Source: Oligoflexus sp.
GTDB lineage: Bacteria > Bdellovibrionota_B > Oligoflexia > Oligoflexales > Oligoflexaceae
Length of the DNA: 64,000 bases
Direction: 5' to 3'
Assembly: GCA_014378195.1 (NCBI GenBank)
Contig: JACMOC010000043.1
Location: forward strand, 1 to 64,000
The translations under genes and the position numbers were made by a program. Of this stretch, positions 1 to 9,975 are shown piece by piece. Each line of letters begins with the position of its first letter. Within the stretch, counting starts at the first letter, position 1. The notes beneath the pieces are model-generated. The model had not been told where the DNA came from. It did not search any database and saw only the letters and a program-made list of their open reading frames with translations.

Positions 1-845
1 CTCTGCTAGCTCTGCTAGATTTCAAAGTTGAAGCTGTCACGGCTGAGGTGACGGAAAGCAAGTCGAATCTGGAAGAGTGGCAGATGGAAGCACGCTGCTT
101 AGAGCAGCAGGGGCGGTTTGAGCAAGCTGATGAGATCAGATGCTCCACACTTCAAAATGAGCCCGTTCCTTGGCCAGTGCTCGATTCGAAATTACTTGAT
201 AGTTGGATAGAATCTGCTCTCAACCCCCTAAGCGTGGATAAGGAAGCTCAACGAAAACTCTTTTCAATTGCGCTTCATTATCAATCTGGAAATATAAAGA
301 AAGCTCTAGTCAAGTCTCGATTCGGACTTGCTGGAGAGACCGATGTTAAAGGTCTTGAATTTCTAAATTCGAGATATTATAAGCACTTTTCCGAACTGGG
401 ATGGAATGTGCTAAAAAGCTTGATTCGGCGGCATGGTGTGGAGTTTTGTAACGAATTTTTCGAGACTCCCTTAATGGTAGCGGCTCGGGAGGGAAATATC
501 GGATTGATCAGTTTGCTGCTCGACTCGGGAGCGGATGTATCGCAGCGAGATATGTTTGGTCTTTTGCCGGTACAGATTTTGATGATGGAGCTTTTTGCTG
601 GTCGTCGATTCGATGAGGCAACTTTCTGCGAGGTCTTCAACCGGTTAGCTCCGGAGGCACTAACATTTCGTGCAGGAAATAGCCTCGTGAAATTGGATCG
701 TCGTCTGATTGAATATCTTCTTCTGCTGTCGGCCGCACCCTATATTGTGATCAAATCCCAAAAAAGTCTCAATCTTCTCCCCACCTGCTATACAACGGGA
801 AGTATTTTAGACATTCTAAGCTGTCTGCCGAAGGCCATATTTTGA
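1..845 (+). CDS. Ankyrin-repeat protein, 5' truncated by window edge
   Basis: The reading frame is open from the left edge (first full codon at 3) to a TGA at 843-845, so the true start lies outside the window. An internal GTG at 48 could serve as a start but has no clear ribosome binding site. Counting from that GTG, residues 139-171 form one recognisable ankyrin unit (TPLMVAAREGN followed by LLLDSGADV), a protein-protein interaction repeat. The preceding ~130 residues are helical and look TPR-like in places (LEQQGRFEQADEI), but I do not recognise the family. The same frame resumes directly after the TGA (next entry), so the protein is probably interrupted. The gene converges on the XPB/Bax1 pair. 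Function is unknown. Confidence 0.6.
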   Translation, partial: LLALLDFKVEAVTAEVTESKSNLEEWQMEARCLEQQGRFEQADEIRCSTLQNEPVPWPVLDSKLLDSWIESALNPLSVDKEAQRKLFSIALHYQSGNIKKALVKSRFGLAGETDVKGLEFLNSRYYKHFSELGWNVLKSLIRRHGVEFCNEFFETPLMVAAREGNIGLISLLLDSGADVSQRDMFGLLPVQILMMELFAGRRFDEATFCEVFNRLAPEALTFRAGNSLVKLDRRLIEYLLLLSAAPYIVIKSQKSLNLLPTCYTTGSILDILSCLPKAIF

Positions 846-1139
846 GATAAACGCCGAAAGAAATCTTATATCTCTGCAGCACTCTCCCGAAATGAACGAC
901 GGAGAGTTGGGCCTTATAATCGCGAGATAGTTTTTAGAATTAAGACTGGTTACTATATTCTATCGCCGTGGATTGCGTGGCCAAAGGACGGCGCATGGGA
1001 GGATTTCTACTCTGCGCTATCAATGAATAACCTTAATAAGCTCGCTCCGAAAAGTTTCGGAGAATCGTTTGATTATGTGATGAAACAAATTCAGGAGAAT
1101 TTCATCGCTATTGAGGAGAGGGAGGAAACCTCGTCTTAA
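846..1139 (+). pseudogene. In-frame continuation of the ankyrin gene after an internal TGA
   Basis: Directly after the TGA at 843-845 the same frame runs for 97 further sense codons to TAA at 1137-1139. The translation looks like ordinary protein, with segments such as REIVFRIKTGYYILSPWIAW and a charged helical end (NFIAIEEREETSS). No start codon with a ribosome binding site lies near its beginning; the first ATG is at 1023. I therefore read it as the C-terminus of the upstream gene, separated by a nonsense change or a sequencing error. A weak hairpin (AAATATC/GATATTT) follows the TAA. The rest up to 1210 holds nothing I recognise. Confidence 0.5.
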
Positions 1140-1210
1140 ATATCTCCATAGGATATTTGCCATTTAACCTTTTGATATCATTATAAGATGTCCGTTTTGA
1201 AAGTGATGGG

Positions 1211-2422
1211 TTACGTGCTACTGGTGCTCATTGCTTTCAACACGACAGAAGGATCAATCCATCGATCGAAAGCTATCACTTGTGCATGGTCTGGCCATTG
1301 GTCGGTTGTTCCGAGGCGCTTTGATACGCAGATTATAAGATTTTTGATATTCGCAGTGCGAAGGTTCTCTATCTTTTTTTGAAGGTACGCATCGGTCCAG
1401 TACCCTACAATTTCCAGTAACCATGTTGTTCCGCTATCCGTTCGATGCTTGATTGCAAAGTCTGGGAAAATGAGACTCTCTTTAGCTTCGATCGCTTCTG
1501 GTTCTCGAATTAGATCGAAATCATTAGTTACCTTCATAAAATCACGGGCAAATCGCCGTTCAATATGACTATCAAATGTTGTCTGCTCAGCGGGTTTAAT
1601 TGGATCTCCAGATTTAATGATCCAAGAGCTTTGCTTTTCACCATGCGAAACGATGGCGTTCAAATGAAATCGATCGCAGTTCGGCAAAAATGGCAAGATT
1701 TCAACTAAAAGTCTACCATATAGGCGAGCATGCCTAAAAAGCGCGAGTGGTCCTGACAGTGAGATCCTCATATCAAATTCGGAATCTCGATGAAGTGGCT
1801 TTGCTACACATATAAGGCCTCGCAATAGAGCTTGCCTTACGATTGGCCGTATTTTACCGCGTAAAAAAATGTCGACGCTTTCGGAGCGTTGAATGATGCT
1901 TCTCAATAAATAAGTGTTCGCCGATAGCATGAGATCATGAAATAATAGATCATTCTTGAGTTTGCCGACGAGTTTTTCGGAGGGAAGGTCAGCAAATAGA
2001 ATCGAATCTATTGGTTCCTCTCCATTCAGCAAATGCAGCAATGGGTTGTGAGCTAAACTGTGAAGCAGTTCTTTTCGTCGGGTCAGAATATCTGAGGAAA
2101 TTTTTGAGACAGAGTTTGGCCATGGTGTCGATTCAGATTGTTGGAATAGCAGCCGTCTCAATTCTTGAATGTTCTTATTTGCCAGTCGTTCGCGAGTTCC
2201 GAATGTAGCATCGATGGCCTTGACCAGATATCGCAGCTTAGCGGGTGGGCAATAATATGGTAAGGGTTCTTTTAGTCGTTGGTGCCACTCTCGCAAAGGT
2301 TTGCCTTCAAAGCGTCCATACTCGTCAATTATTGATCTCACCCAAGGCTCATCCCGGCCGTCGAGAAATTGTGGTCGATACTCTTTAATGTTCATAATCA
2401 TATTTTTCATGTCTTCGCTCAT
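1211..2422 (-). CDS. Bax1/DUF790-type nuclease, partner of XPB helicase
   Basis: This is a 403-residue protein resembling the DUF790 family. Archaeal members (Bax1) are structure-specific endonucleases that bind XPB helicase and incise beside DNA bubbles. The C-terminal part shows a PD-(D/E)XK-like nuclease core: FPDF near residues 319-322 (Asp 321), LEIVGYW at 336-342 (Glu 337), then YLQKK near 346-350. The N-terminal ~310 residues are helical, as expected for the DNA-binding region. The 5' end lies inside the 3' end of the helicase gene: the overlap is 38 bp with the longest start, and 11 bp with the ATG at codon 10 (2395). The exact start is unclear. The overlap implies co-translation with the helicase. 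Confidence 0.75.
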   Translation of the reverse strand: MSEDMKNMIMNIKEYRPQFLDGRDEPWVRSIIDEYGRFEGKPLREWHQRLKEPLPYYCPPAKLRYLVKAIDATFGTRERLANKNIQELRRLLFQQSESTPWPNSVSKISSDILTRRKELLHSLAHNPLLHLLNGEEPIDSILFADLPSEKLVGKLKNDLLFHDLMLSANTYLLRSIIQRSESVDIFLRGKIRPIVRQALLRGLICVAKPLHRDSEFDMRISLSGPLALFRHARLYGRLLVEILPFLPNCDRFHLNAIVSHGEKQSSWIIKSGDPIKPAEQTTFDSHIERRFARDFMKVTNDFDLIREPEAIEAKESLIFPDFAIKHRTDSGTTWLLEIVGYWTDAYLQKKIENLRTANIKNLIICVSKRLGTTDQWPDHAQVIAFDRWIDPSVVLKAMSTSST

Positions 2423-3806
2423 TCATTTTGTTGCCATTTTGCCTCGACTTCATTACTTCGTTGGTGCCGGCAGCAAGAAGTTCATATATGTGTGCCTTTT
2501 TCCCTTCTTTAGGCCTTAAGACTCGCCCGATGCGCTGAATGTGTTCTCGGCTTGATCCTGACCCTCCTAGGATGATAGCTATCTCTGCTTCTGGGACATC
2601 AAAACCTTCATTTAAGACCTTGCAAGAAACAATGGTTTTTATTGTCCCTAATCGAAAAGCTTCTATGAGCGACTTACGCTCACGTTGGCCAATTTCTGCC
2701 GTAATAGGGGCAATCAGCAGCTGCCGGGCAATCGTCATTGCCGTTGCCGAGTCGGTAGTAAAAATTAGCTTGTGTTGATGAGCATGTCGATTTAAGAGTT
2801 GGCATAGCATGGAAAGTTTAGTTTCAGTAAGAGCCAAAGATCGCTTTGCTCGTCCATGAGCTGCTACTGCAGCTCGCCCAGTTATGGATTTTAAACCTGT
2901 TCGCAAAAAGTCTTCCCATTGTCCTCCAGGATTTTCTTTTTTGAATACATCAAAGAATTTTCGGAAGACTTCATAGTCTAATTTATAAGAATGTTTTTCT
3001 GCTGGTGTCAGCGGTAGATGAAGGCATGATACTTCGAAGTCAGCTAGGGCAGTTCCAACTAAGTCGCTTATTCTTTGCTCGAAGACTTTAGGGCCAATAA
3101 GTTGTTCGAGTCGGTCTAACTTCCCATCATCCAAGGTTGCAGAAAGGCCGAGTCTAAAAGGCGCTGAGCATGCTTCAAGGGCCTCATCCCGCTCTCCATC
3201 TCCGAAGTGATGTACTTCGTCAACAATGAGGAGGTCGAAGCGATTGCCTAGTGTCCATCCATTACGAAATGCGCTTTCAAATGTTGCCACTGTGATGGCC
3301 TTGATATCGTGCTGACCATCCCCTAACACCCCTATTTCGCCTGCATAGATTTCTCGAATGGAGTCTATCCATTGGTGAAGTAGAACTCGGGTTGGAACCA
3401 GGCATAATGTAGATTTTCTTGACCTTTGGGCCGCAGCAAGTGCAATGCGTGTCTTTCCTGCTCCTGTTGGCAGACATATAATTCCTCTACCTGCGGCGGC
3501 TCGCCAGGCAAGCAAAGCTGATTCTTGATATTGCCTCAGGCCCACGGCAGACCAAGCTGCCAGGGGAGTTTGGACTTGCCTCACATGATCGATAGGGTTG
3601 CCGTGCATGGTACGGATTCGGGACAAAAGATGAACATAGGCAGCGGCGGGTGCGCGCCAAGAGTTAGTGCGTGCGTCCCACTTGACGAGATCATGCAGGG
3701 AATGTGCTGTTGTCGACGTTAATCCGTTTATTAGTATCGTGCCGCGATCAAATTCTAGAGACAGAAGCGCAGTATTTTCTGATTTATTTTCATTCATAGC
3801 CCCCAT
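2385..3806 (-). CDS. XPB-type SF2 DNA helicase
   Basis: A 473-residue superfamily 2 helicase of the XPB/Rad25 type, an ATP-driven DNA-unwinding enzyme. The first ~75 residues look like the small N-terminal damage-recognition domain of archaeal XPB. Helicase motifs follow in order: LRQYQ (90-94), Walker A PTGAGKT (113-119), DEVHH (196-200), SAT (222-224), GFDVPEA near 393-399, and QRIGRVLRP from about 424. The length matches compact archaeal XPB (about 450) rather than the eukaryotic enzyme. ATG 3797 (codon 4) has a G-rich stretch just upstream and may be the real start. It is transcribed first, with the Bax1-like nuclease overlapping its 3' end, so the two likely form one helicase-nuclease unit. 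Confidence 0.85.
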   Translation of the reverse strand: MGAMNENKSENTALLSLEFDRGTILINGLTSTTAHSLHDLVKWDARTNSWRAPAAAYVHLLSRIRTMHGNPIDHVRQVQTPLAAWSAVGLRQYQESALLAWRAAAGRGIICLPTGAGKTRIALAAAQRSRKSTLCLVPTRVLLHQWIDSIREIYAGEIGVLGDGQHDIKAITVATFESAFRNGWTLGNRFDLLIVDEVHHFGDGERDEALEACSAPFRLGLSATLDDGKLDRLEQLIGPKVFEQRISDLVGTALADFEVSCLHLPLTPAEKHSYKLDYEVFRKFFDVFKKENPGGQWEDFLRTGLKSITGRAAVAAHGRAKRSLALTETKLSMLCQLLNRHAHQHKLIFTTDSATAMTIARQLLIAPITAEIGQRERKSLIEAFRLGTIKTIVSCKVLNEGFDVPEAEIAIILGGSGSSREHIQRIGRVLRPKEGKKAHIYELLAAGTNEVMKSRQNGNKMNERRHEKYDYEH

Positions 3807-3861
3807 TATTACAGCCTGTTTCTCCGTAGTCTTGGGACATATTCAAATAGAGGGGGGACAT

Positions 3862-3903
3862 TAATTATGGGAATGCCTGACCTTTTAATCAAACCCATAA
3901 TTA
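3862..3903. repeat. 10-bp perfect inverted repeat between divergent genes
   Basis: TAATTATGGG (3862-3871) and CCCATAATTA (3894-3903) form a perfect inverted repeat with a 22-base spacer. It lies in the 276-base gap between the XPB gene (minus) and the winged-helix gene (plus). It could be an operator for the neighbouring regulator or a hairpin in the XPB leader. No T-run follows it, so it is not a terminator. Confidence 0.45.
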
Positions 3904-4010
3904 TCATGATTGACGTCCTTCATTTTTGGTGAGCTTCCAAATCGTTTTCAATTGGGTGCTGTTAGTGCCGGGATTTGAATTCTTCAGAGTGGTGTGATCA
4001 ACCAGGCTGT

Positions 4011-4038
4011 TTGACATATTTTAAAAATGCATGATAAT
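4011..4038 (+). promoter_or_regulatory. Sigma-70-type promoter for the winged-helix gene
   Basis: A consensus -35 box TTGACA (4011-4016) and a -10 box GATAAT (4033-4038) are separated by 16 bases. A transcript from about 4045 would give a short leader before the ATG at 4083. Confidence 0.6.
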
Positions 4039-4082
4039 GAAGTTTAAGCGTTATAGTTCAGATAATTATTTTAAAGTGTATA

Positions 4083-5081
4083 ATGAAATTAACAGGTTAT
4101 CAGGCCAATTGCCAGAATTTCATAAAGCATCCGCTAAGCAAAATCTTGGGTGGTGGTGAGGCATCTATTCGAGTCATCAGGGTGCTTTGTGAGTTTTCCA
4201 ACCAGCATCTGAGTCTCACCACTCTTTCGCAGAAGACGGGACTCTCGCTGAACGGCGTTAAACGCACCATCGAAGAGCTTGAAGACCTGGGCATAGTACA
4301 AAGGGCAGGAACAGGTAGCAGGCGCCTTTATAGCCTTCGTCGGGCTCATCCACTTGCTGAGGTTCTCACGCAGCTCTTCGTGGGCGAACAAAGCTTAGAG
4401 TCAACTTTGAAGAACACGACGATTTCGGATTACCCAAAGATCTTAATTTTTGGTGGACCGACGAAATCAAGTAACAGTCTCTACCGTCTCTCAATGATTT
4501 CGCGGGACGGAGCAGGTCTTAAAATCAAGGAAAAAAACTGCCGTGTAACCGTGCCTCCGGCAAGCGGGCTTTCGATGTCTATCGCTGACAGTATCATTCA
4601 AAGTATCGATGCAATCGAGTCGCCATTAGCGGCAAAAGCCACTGATGGCGGTATCGAAATTCGGCGCGGAGATGTTACTCAAATCGTTGGCGCTAAGCTC
4701 ACGAATCCCACAGCGGAGCTTCCGAACAGCGAAAATGATCCCGAGGTCATTCAAGTGAACGGGAAACCTCTTGTTGTCACACATGCCGTGCTTAACCTTC
4801 CGTTCCCACTTAAAGATATTAATGTTGATCTCTATGCGGTGCAGCGTTCAACCAACAGTTATAACGCAGTTTTGAATGCCAATGGCGAACTTCACGGTTT
4901 CATCAAGGATACGACCGAGCAATCGGTATTGGGCACTTCGCTCCCGATTCCCAGTGTCAATCTAAATAAAGTTCCTGTAAAACAAGACCCTGATGCTAGT
5001 AAAAGCACTGTTAGTTTTATGAAGATAGCGGATGGTGCGAGCTGTGATGAAGTCGTTGAGGCTTACGGTCTCGAGAAGTGA
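4083..5081 (+). CDS. Winged-helix (MarR/TrmB-like) protein of unknown function
   Basis: A 332-residue soluble protein. Residues ~20-95 read as a winged helix: a first helix, then LTTLSQKTGLSLNGVKRTI as a helix-turn-helix, ELEDLGIVQRAG, and an RRLYSL wing, as in MarR/ArsR/TrmB-type DNA binders. The remaining ~235 residues look beta-rich and match no family I recognise. They may be a sensor or effector domain. The gene stands alone with its own promoter and terminator, divergent from the XPB/Bax1 pair. That arrangement would suit a local regulator, but this is inference. Confidence 0.6.
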   Translation: MKLTGYQANCQNFIKHPLSKILGGGEASIRVIRVLCEFSNQHLSLTTLSQKTGLSLNGVKRTIEELEDLGIVQRAGTGSRRLYSLRRAHPLAEVLTQLFVGEQSLESTLKNTTISDYPKILIFGGPTKSSNSLYRLSMISRDGAGLKIKEKNCRVTVPPASGLSMSIADSIIQSIDAIESPLAAKATDGGIEIRRGDVTQIVGAKLTNPTAELPNSENDPEVIQVNGKPLVVTHAVLNLPFPLKDINVDLYAVQRSTNSYNAVLNANGELHGFIKDTTEQSVLGTSLPIPSVNLNKVPVKQDPDASKSTVSFMKIADGASCDEVVEAYGLEK

Positions 5082-5101
5082 TTTCCGATAAAATAAAATA
5101 G

Positions 5102-5137
5102 AAAAGGCACCGAGAGAAATCTCAGTGCCTTTTTTAG
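5102..5137. terminator. Intrinsic terminator, possibly bidirectional
   Basis: The stem AAGGCAC...GTGCCTT has an inner GAGA/TCTC extension and is followed by a run of six T on the plus strand, just after the winged-helix gene. The minus strand also has a T-rich flank, so it may end the TonB-receptor transcript as well. Confidence 0.75.
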
Positions 5138-5264
5138 CTTTTTAGTCCTGGGACGTGTCTTGATTCAACTCGTCGTTGGAATCCACTTCGTCCATTTGAT
5201 TATCGATGTGAGCAAAAATCGAGACAGGTTTGGCAGGTGGCTTATGCCAACCGTCTTGATTTCT

Positions 5265-7682
5265 TTAGAAATTCCAGTTCAGACGGCTGTAATAGAGGCC
5301 GCCTTTGTAACCAAAAGGGGCGGTCTCCCAAGAATATTTAAAACTGCCGCCTGCATAAGCGCGAACGGGATGGTCTGGCTTCATTCGGTCGGGGTAGATA
5401 TCAAATAGATTTTGAGCCCCCACATCGAGTCGAAGCGTTTCCGTTAAATTGTATCCATAATTCACATCGGTAAGCCATTTCCCTTTGTAGGTTTGTTTGT
5501 ATCCGCCAAAACCGGCCCCCGATACATCGCCATAATAATTAAAACGCACACCCGTCTTCCACTTCGGTGCAAAATAATCACTACCGATTTGGATTCGTTG
5601 ACGAGGCTGGCCTTCTTCCATCAGGACACTTTGAGCTTCGCTAAAAACGACGCCCGATGCCACACCCTGCGGATTATGAATCGTTTCGATATGGGTGCGG
5701 TTATAGGAATAGGAACCAAGAAACATCATTCGACGTCCCGTTCCCAGATTAAGGTTGTAATCCATCACAAAATCAAGCCCGCGTGTTGTTGTGTCGATCG
5801 CATTGGTGAAAAACTGAACGGCATCGATATTTATGGGTTCGAGCACCTGACGAATTGGACAGTTTGAATTGTCTGCAGCACAGCCAGCTTTTGGCTCCGC
5901 TTGCAAAAATTCGGAGAGCACAATCCGATCAGAAACATTGATCTTATAATAGTCAGCCGAGACGCTCATATTGGGAAGAGGATGGGCGAGAAAACCAAAA
6001 CTTTCGTTCAACGATTTTTCTGTTTTTAGATCTCTCAAGCCAAGGGACTTGAAAGCAAGGCTTCCTTGGCGAGCGGTCTGCGTTTCGGTCAGCTGGTTGC
6101 CTGCAAAGGTTGTACTGCGCGAGCTGTAATTAACTTGAGCGAGTGACGGTGCCCGGAATCCGGATGAAATCGTACTTCGAAGTGCAAATTCAGCAACGAA
6201 ATCATAACGAAGAGACATCTTCCCTGTAGTTGACGCCCCGACTTGTTCATAATCTTCGTAACGCGCTGAGAGTGCCGCTAGAAATTGTTTGGTCAGGTAC
6301 GATTCAAGGTCGATAAAAATCGCATAGGATGTTCGTGTCGCGTCGACGGCATTCGCCGGTTGGAAACCGGGAAATCCCTGTATGCCGGCCGGAGCGAGTT
6401 GCCCATTCTGACCTAAGATCGTCTGAGAAAAATCATTGTTCGGACCGTAAGTCCAGGACGCAAATTCCCCGGGAAGAATTTGATACCGTTCGGTTCGATA
6501 GGCGACTCCCGCTGCTATGTGCAGAGGATCACTCCAACCGAGATCAAGACTGCCGCGAAGGTCGAGATTGGTAATGCCATCGCTTGATTCCAGTGTTCCA
6601 TCATCCGTATTGTGAGGCGAAGCTTGGCCAAGGGAGACGTTTACGGAGTCTCGCGAGGAGAAATTAAAGGCGTTCGCCCCGTAAGTATACGACAGGTCCA
6701 TATCCCAATCGTCGCCGAGAGGGCTTTTAATTCCTGTGCTCATCGAACGGTCTTTGATGGTTGTCGCAAGTTTTGGATTAAAACCAGCGGGATAGACCGT
6801 CGCTAAGTTGCGATCGCTGTCCGGCTCCCTAAAAAATCCTCCGGATTCGGAGTTGCGCTGTGATAATCCCCCGAAGAGGTACCAATTTACTTTCGACGTC
6901 AGTGGATATTCCGTGTTTAAAAATACCGACTCGTCTTGAGCTTCGCTTTCACCGATATGCATCGTTCTTTTGTTGAATCGCGTATCGGTCAAAGCTCGGT
7001 TTGTTTCATTGCGTTTTAAGGCTTCGCCGCTGATTCGAAAAAAACCTCCAGCGGCAGGCGCAAAACCGTAACTAGTCCCGAGTTGCCCTGTGTCGCCATC
7101 GCCCGCAAAATTCTTCGCAAGGTAAAGCGATGTGTCGTTCGGGGAAAGATTGTCTTTCAAAACTATATTGATTACGCCGGCAATCGCATCCGATCCATAC
7201 TGGGCCGCGGCGCCTTCTTTTAAGATCTCAACTCGTTTTACAGCCGCAAGAGGAATAGCATTGATGTCCGTACCGGCGGATCCTCGGCCTACCGTTTGCT
7301 GGACATTCAGAAGGGCCTGATTATGGCGTCTCTTACCGTTGATTAGGACAAGCACCTGATCGGGCCCCATACCCTTAAGGGTCGCAGGCCGGACGCTGTC
7401 AGACCCATCAGAGACAGTTGTAGCCGAGAAGTTGAATGAGGGCGCAAGTTCCTGAAGGACTTTGCCAAGTTCTGACTGGCCGACCCTGTTGATCGTCTCT
7501 TCGTCGAAGGTTTCAATGGAGGCGGCGGACTGGTCCGCAGTTCGGCCATAGACCCGCGATCCGATGACAGATATTTTTTCAGGTTCGGCCGCGAGGGCAA
7601 GGCTGGACAGAAATATCGAGAAACCCAGGCTCAAAGGAAGTCCGCAACTTCTCAGGGAAGGTGCGGGCATTATATCTTTCAT
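5265..7682 (-). CDS. TonB-dependent outer-membrane receptor
   Basis: An 805-residue TonB-dependent receptor, an energised outer-membrane gate for siderophores, metal complexes or other nutrients. A signal peptide spans residues 1-32 (hydrophobic core ending ALAA). A TonB-box-like EKISVIGSR comes next, then the plug domain with VLVLINGKRR and VKRVEILKEGAAAQYGSDAI. A long beta-barrel of about 600 residues ends in an aromatic residue (RLNWNF), as outer-membrane insertion requires. Two cysteines (AGCAADNSNCP) likely form a loop disulfide. The substrate cannot be told from sequence. It is a single gene with no TonB/ExbBD or siderophore genes adjacent. Confidence 0.9.
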   Translation of the reverse strand: MKDIMPAPSLRSCGLPLSLGFSIFLSSLALAAEPEKISVIGSRVYGRTADQSAASIETFDEETINRVGQSELGKVLQELAPSFNFSATTVSDGSDSVRPATLKGMGPDQVLVLINGKRRHNQALLNVQQTVGRGSAGTDINAIPLAAVKRVEILKEGAAAQYGSDAIAGVINIVLKDNLSPNDTSLYLAKNFAGDGDTGQLGTSYGFAPAAGGFFRISGEALKRNETNRALTDTRFNKRTMHIGESEAQDESVFLNTEYPLTSKVNWYLFGGLSQRNSESGGFFREPDSDRNLATVYPAGFNPKLATTIKDRSMSTGIKSPLGDDWDMDLSYTYGANAFNFSSRDSVNVSLGQASPHNTDDGTLESSDGITNLDLRGSLDLGWSDPLHIAAGVAYRTERYQILPGEFASWTYGPNNDFSQTILGQNGQLAPAGIQGFPGFQPANAVDATRTSYAIFIDLESYLTKQFLAALSARYEDYEQVGASTTGKMSLRYDFVAEFALRSTISSGFRAPSLAQVNYSSRSTTFAGNQLTETQTARQGSLAFKSLGLRDLKTEKSLNESFGFLAHPLPNMSVSADYYKINVSDRIVLSEFLQAEPKAGCAADNSNCPIRQVLEPINIDAVQFFTNAIDTTTRGLDFVMDYNLNLGTGRRMMFLGSYSYNRTHIETIHNPQGVASGVVFSEAQSVLMEEGQPRQRIQIGSDYFAPKWKTGVRFNYYGDVSGAGFGGYKQTYKGKWLTDVNYGYNLTETLRLDVGAQNLFDIYPDRMKPDHPVRAYAGGSFKYSWETAPFGYKGGLYYSRLNWNF

Positions 7683-7839
7683 GAACAGTCCTCAGAAATA
7701 TGTGTGCCTTGGAGTTAGAGGGATGTCATGAAAATGCCAAGTAAAAAATTTTTATTTCTAAGGAGTTAGCTTGGCAAAGACTTAACGTCTTGGGTGAGAT
7801 TAGGTAGAGGCTGGCGCCTCTCCCCGTAAATGTGCCAAT

Positions 7840-8850
<1,011 letters not shown>

Positions 8851-8937
8851 TCAAGGCAACGTCCATTTATACTCAAAATGGTGGCAGGATAAAGGTCTGG
8901 ATCTTTGGCCCCTCCATTTGAGCGTGCTCGATAGTTT

Positions 8938-8953
8938 GAATTTTATAAAATTC
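8938..8953. repeat. 16-bp perfect palindrome in intergenic gap
   Basis: GAATTTTATAAAATTC is a perfect palindrome in the 308-base gap (8815-9122) between pip (minus) and the DUF481-like gene (plus). It could be a repressor operator for either gene. Apart from it I see no gene or RNA in this gap. Confidence 0.4.
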
Positions 8954-9122
8954 GGATAACGCCATCTATGCTTGAATATAAGAAACCGATATTTCAGAGT
9001 AATGAGGTTTTTTCATAGGGGCGCCAGAAGTGGATGGGAGTCGAATCAGAATGCGCCGCTGCTCATTCTCAGTAAGGTTAACCATTCACGCCTGAAACCG
9101 GTGATCGCTATGGGATAAAGTC

Positions 9123-9905
9123 ATGAAATCTACCTTTTGTTCTCTTTTTACGATGAGCCTTTTTATTCTCCTTGGCTTGAACGAAAAAGCTCATGCTCAG
9201 ATCGTCAATATCCAGTCGGCACTCAATGGCGATATTTCCGACGGCCCTGGACTCAGTGCTGAACTCCGGCAGGAGAAAAAAGGCGGAAACACAGAAACCG
9301 AGCGCCTTTCTGGTCAAGGAACAGTGACCTACAAACGACCCGAAGATCTCTGGCTTTTGCTTTTGAGGCGTGAATACAGCACTGAGTCGGGCCAGAGCTC
9401 AAGCGATAATTATTTTGAGCACCTTCGGTATCGCTACAATATTACGGATCATTGGGGTTTGGAGGCTTATATTCAAGTGGATGCTGATCAATTCCGAAGA
9501 AGCGAGCGAAGGGATGTGCTGGGCACGGGACCTCGGTATCAATTCAAAGTGACGGAAAATTTCGATGCCGCAGTCAGTCTTTCGTATATGCATGAACGCG
9601 AGACATTCTCGCCTCACATTGGTGAGCCAGGCGAACCTGATCGGGAAACAACGCGCGCAGCTAGTGTCCTTTATTTGAATTGGAAGTGGCCTGACTGCTG
9701 CACTCTCAGCAATGTCACGTATTATCAGCCAGAGATTGGCCATGTTCATAACAACAAAACTCTGAACGAATCCTCTCTCCTCCTGCAAATCAACAAACAT
9801 TTGAGTTATCGCGTTTCATCCAATTATGCCTATAACGGTCGCCCACCCTTCGGCGTCAAGAAAGTGGACACGAACTTCCTACAAGCTTTAGTCATTAAAA
9901 TTTAA
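9123..9905 (+). CDS. DUF481-like outer-membrane beta-barrel protein
   Basis: A 260-residue secreted protein. The signal peptide has a hydrophobic core at ~8-18 and ends AHA near residue 25. The mature part has alternating aromatic strands, and the region WGLEAYIQVDADQFRRSERR followed by LGTGPRYQF resembles the DUF481 family (YdiY-like barrels) of Gram-negative outer membranes. It ends with a short beta strand. The role is unknown in the family. The phosphoribosyltransferase gene follows after 70 bases on the same strand and could be co-transcribed. Confidence 0.65.
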   Translation: MKSTFCSLFTMSLFILLGLNEKAHAQIVNIQSALNGDISDGPGLSAELRQEKKGGNTETERLSGQGTVTYKRPEDLWLLLLRREYSTESGQSSSDNYFEHLRYRYNITDHWGLEAYIQVDADQFRRSERRDVLGTGPRYQFKVTENFDAAVSLSYMHERETFSPHIGEPGEPDRETTRAASVLYLNWKWPDCCTLSNVTYYQPEIGHVHNNKTLNESSLLLQINKHLSYRVSSNYAYNGRPPFGVKKVDTNFLQALVIKI

Positions 9906-9975
9906 GCTGCGCATGGATATTGCAGGGCCTCATCTCGGCGAGAATGTGGATTCAAGTCGAAAGGGAGGCTTTTTT

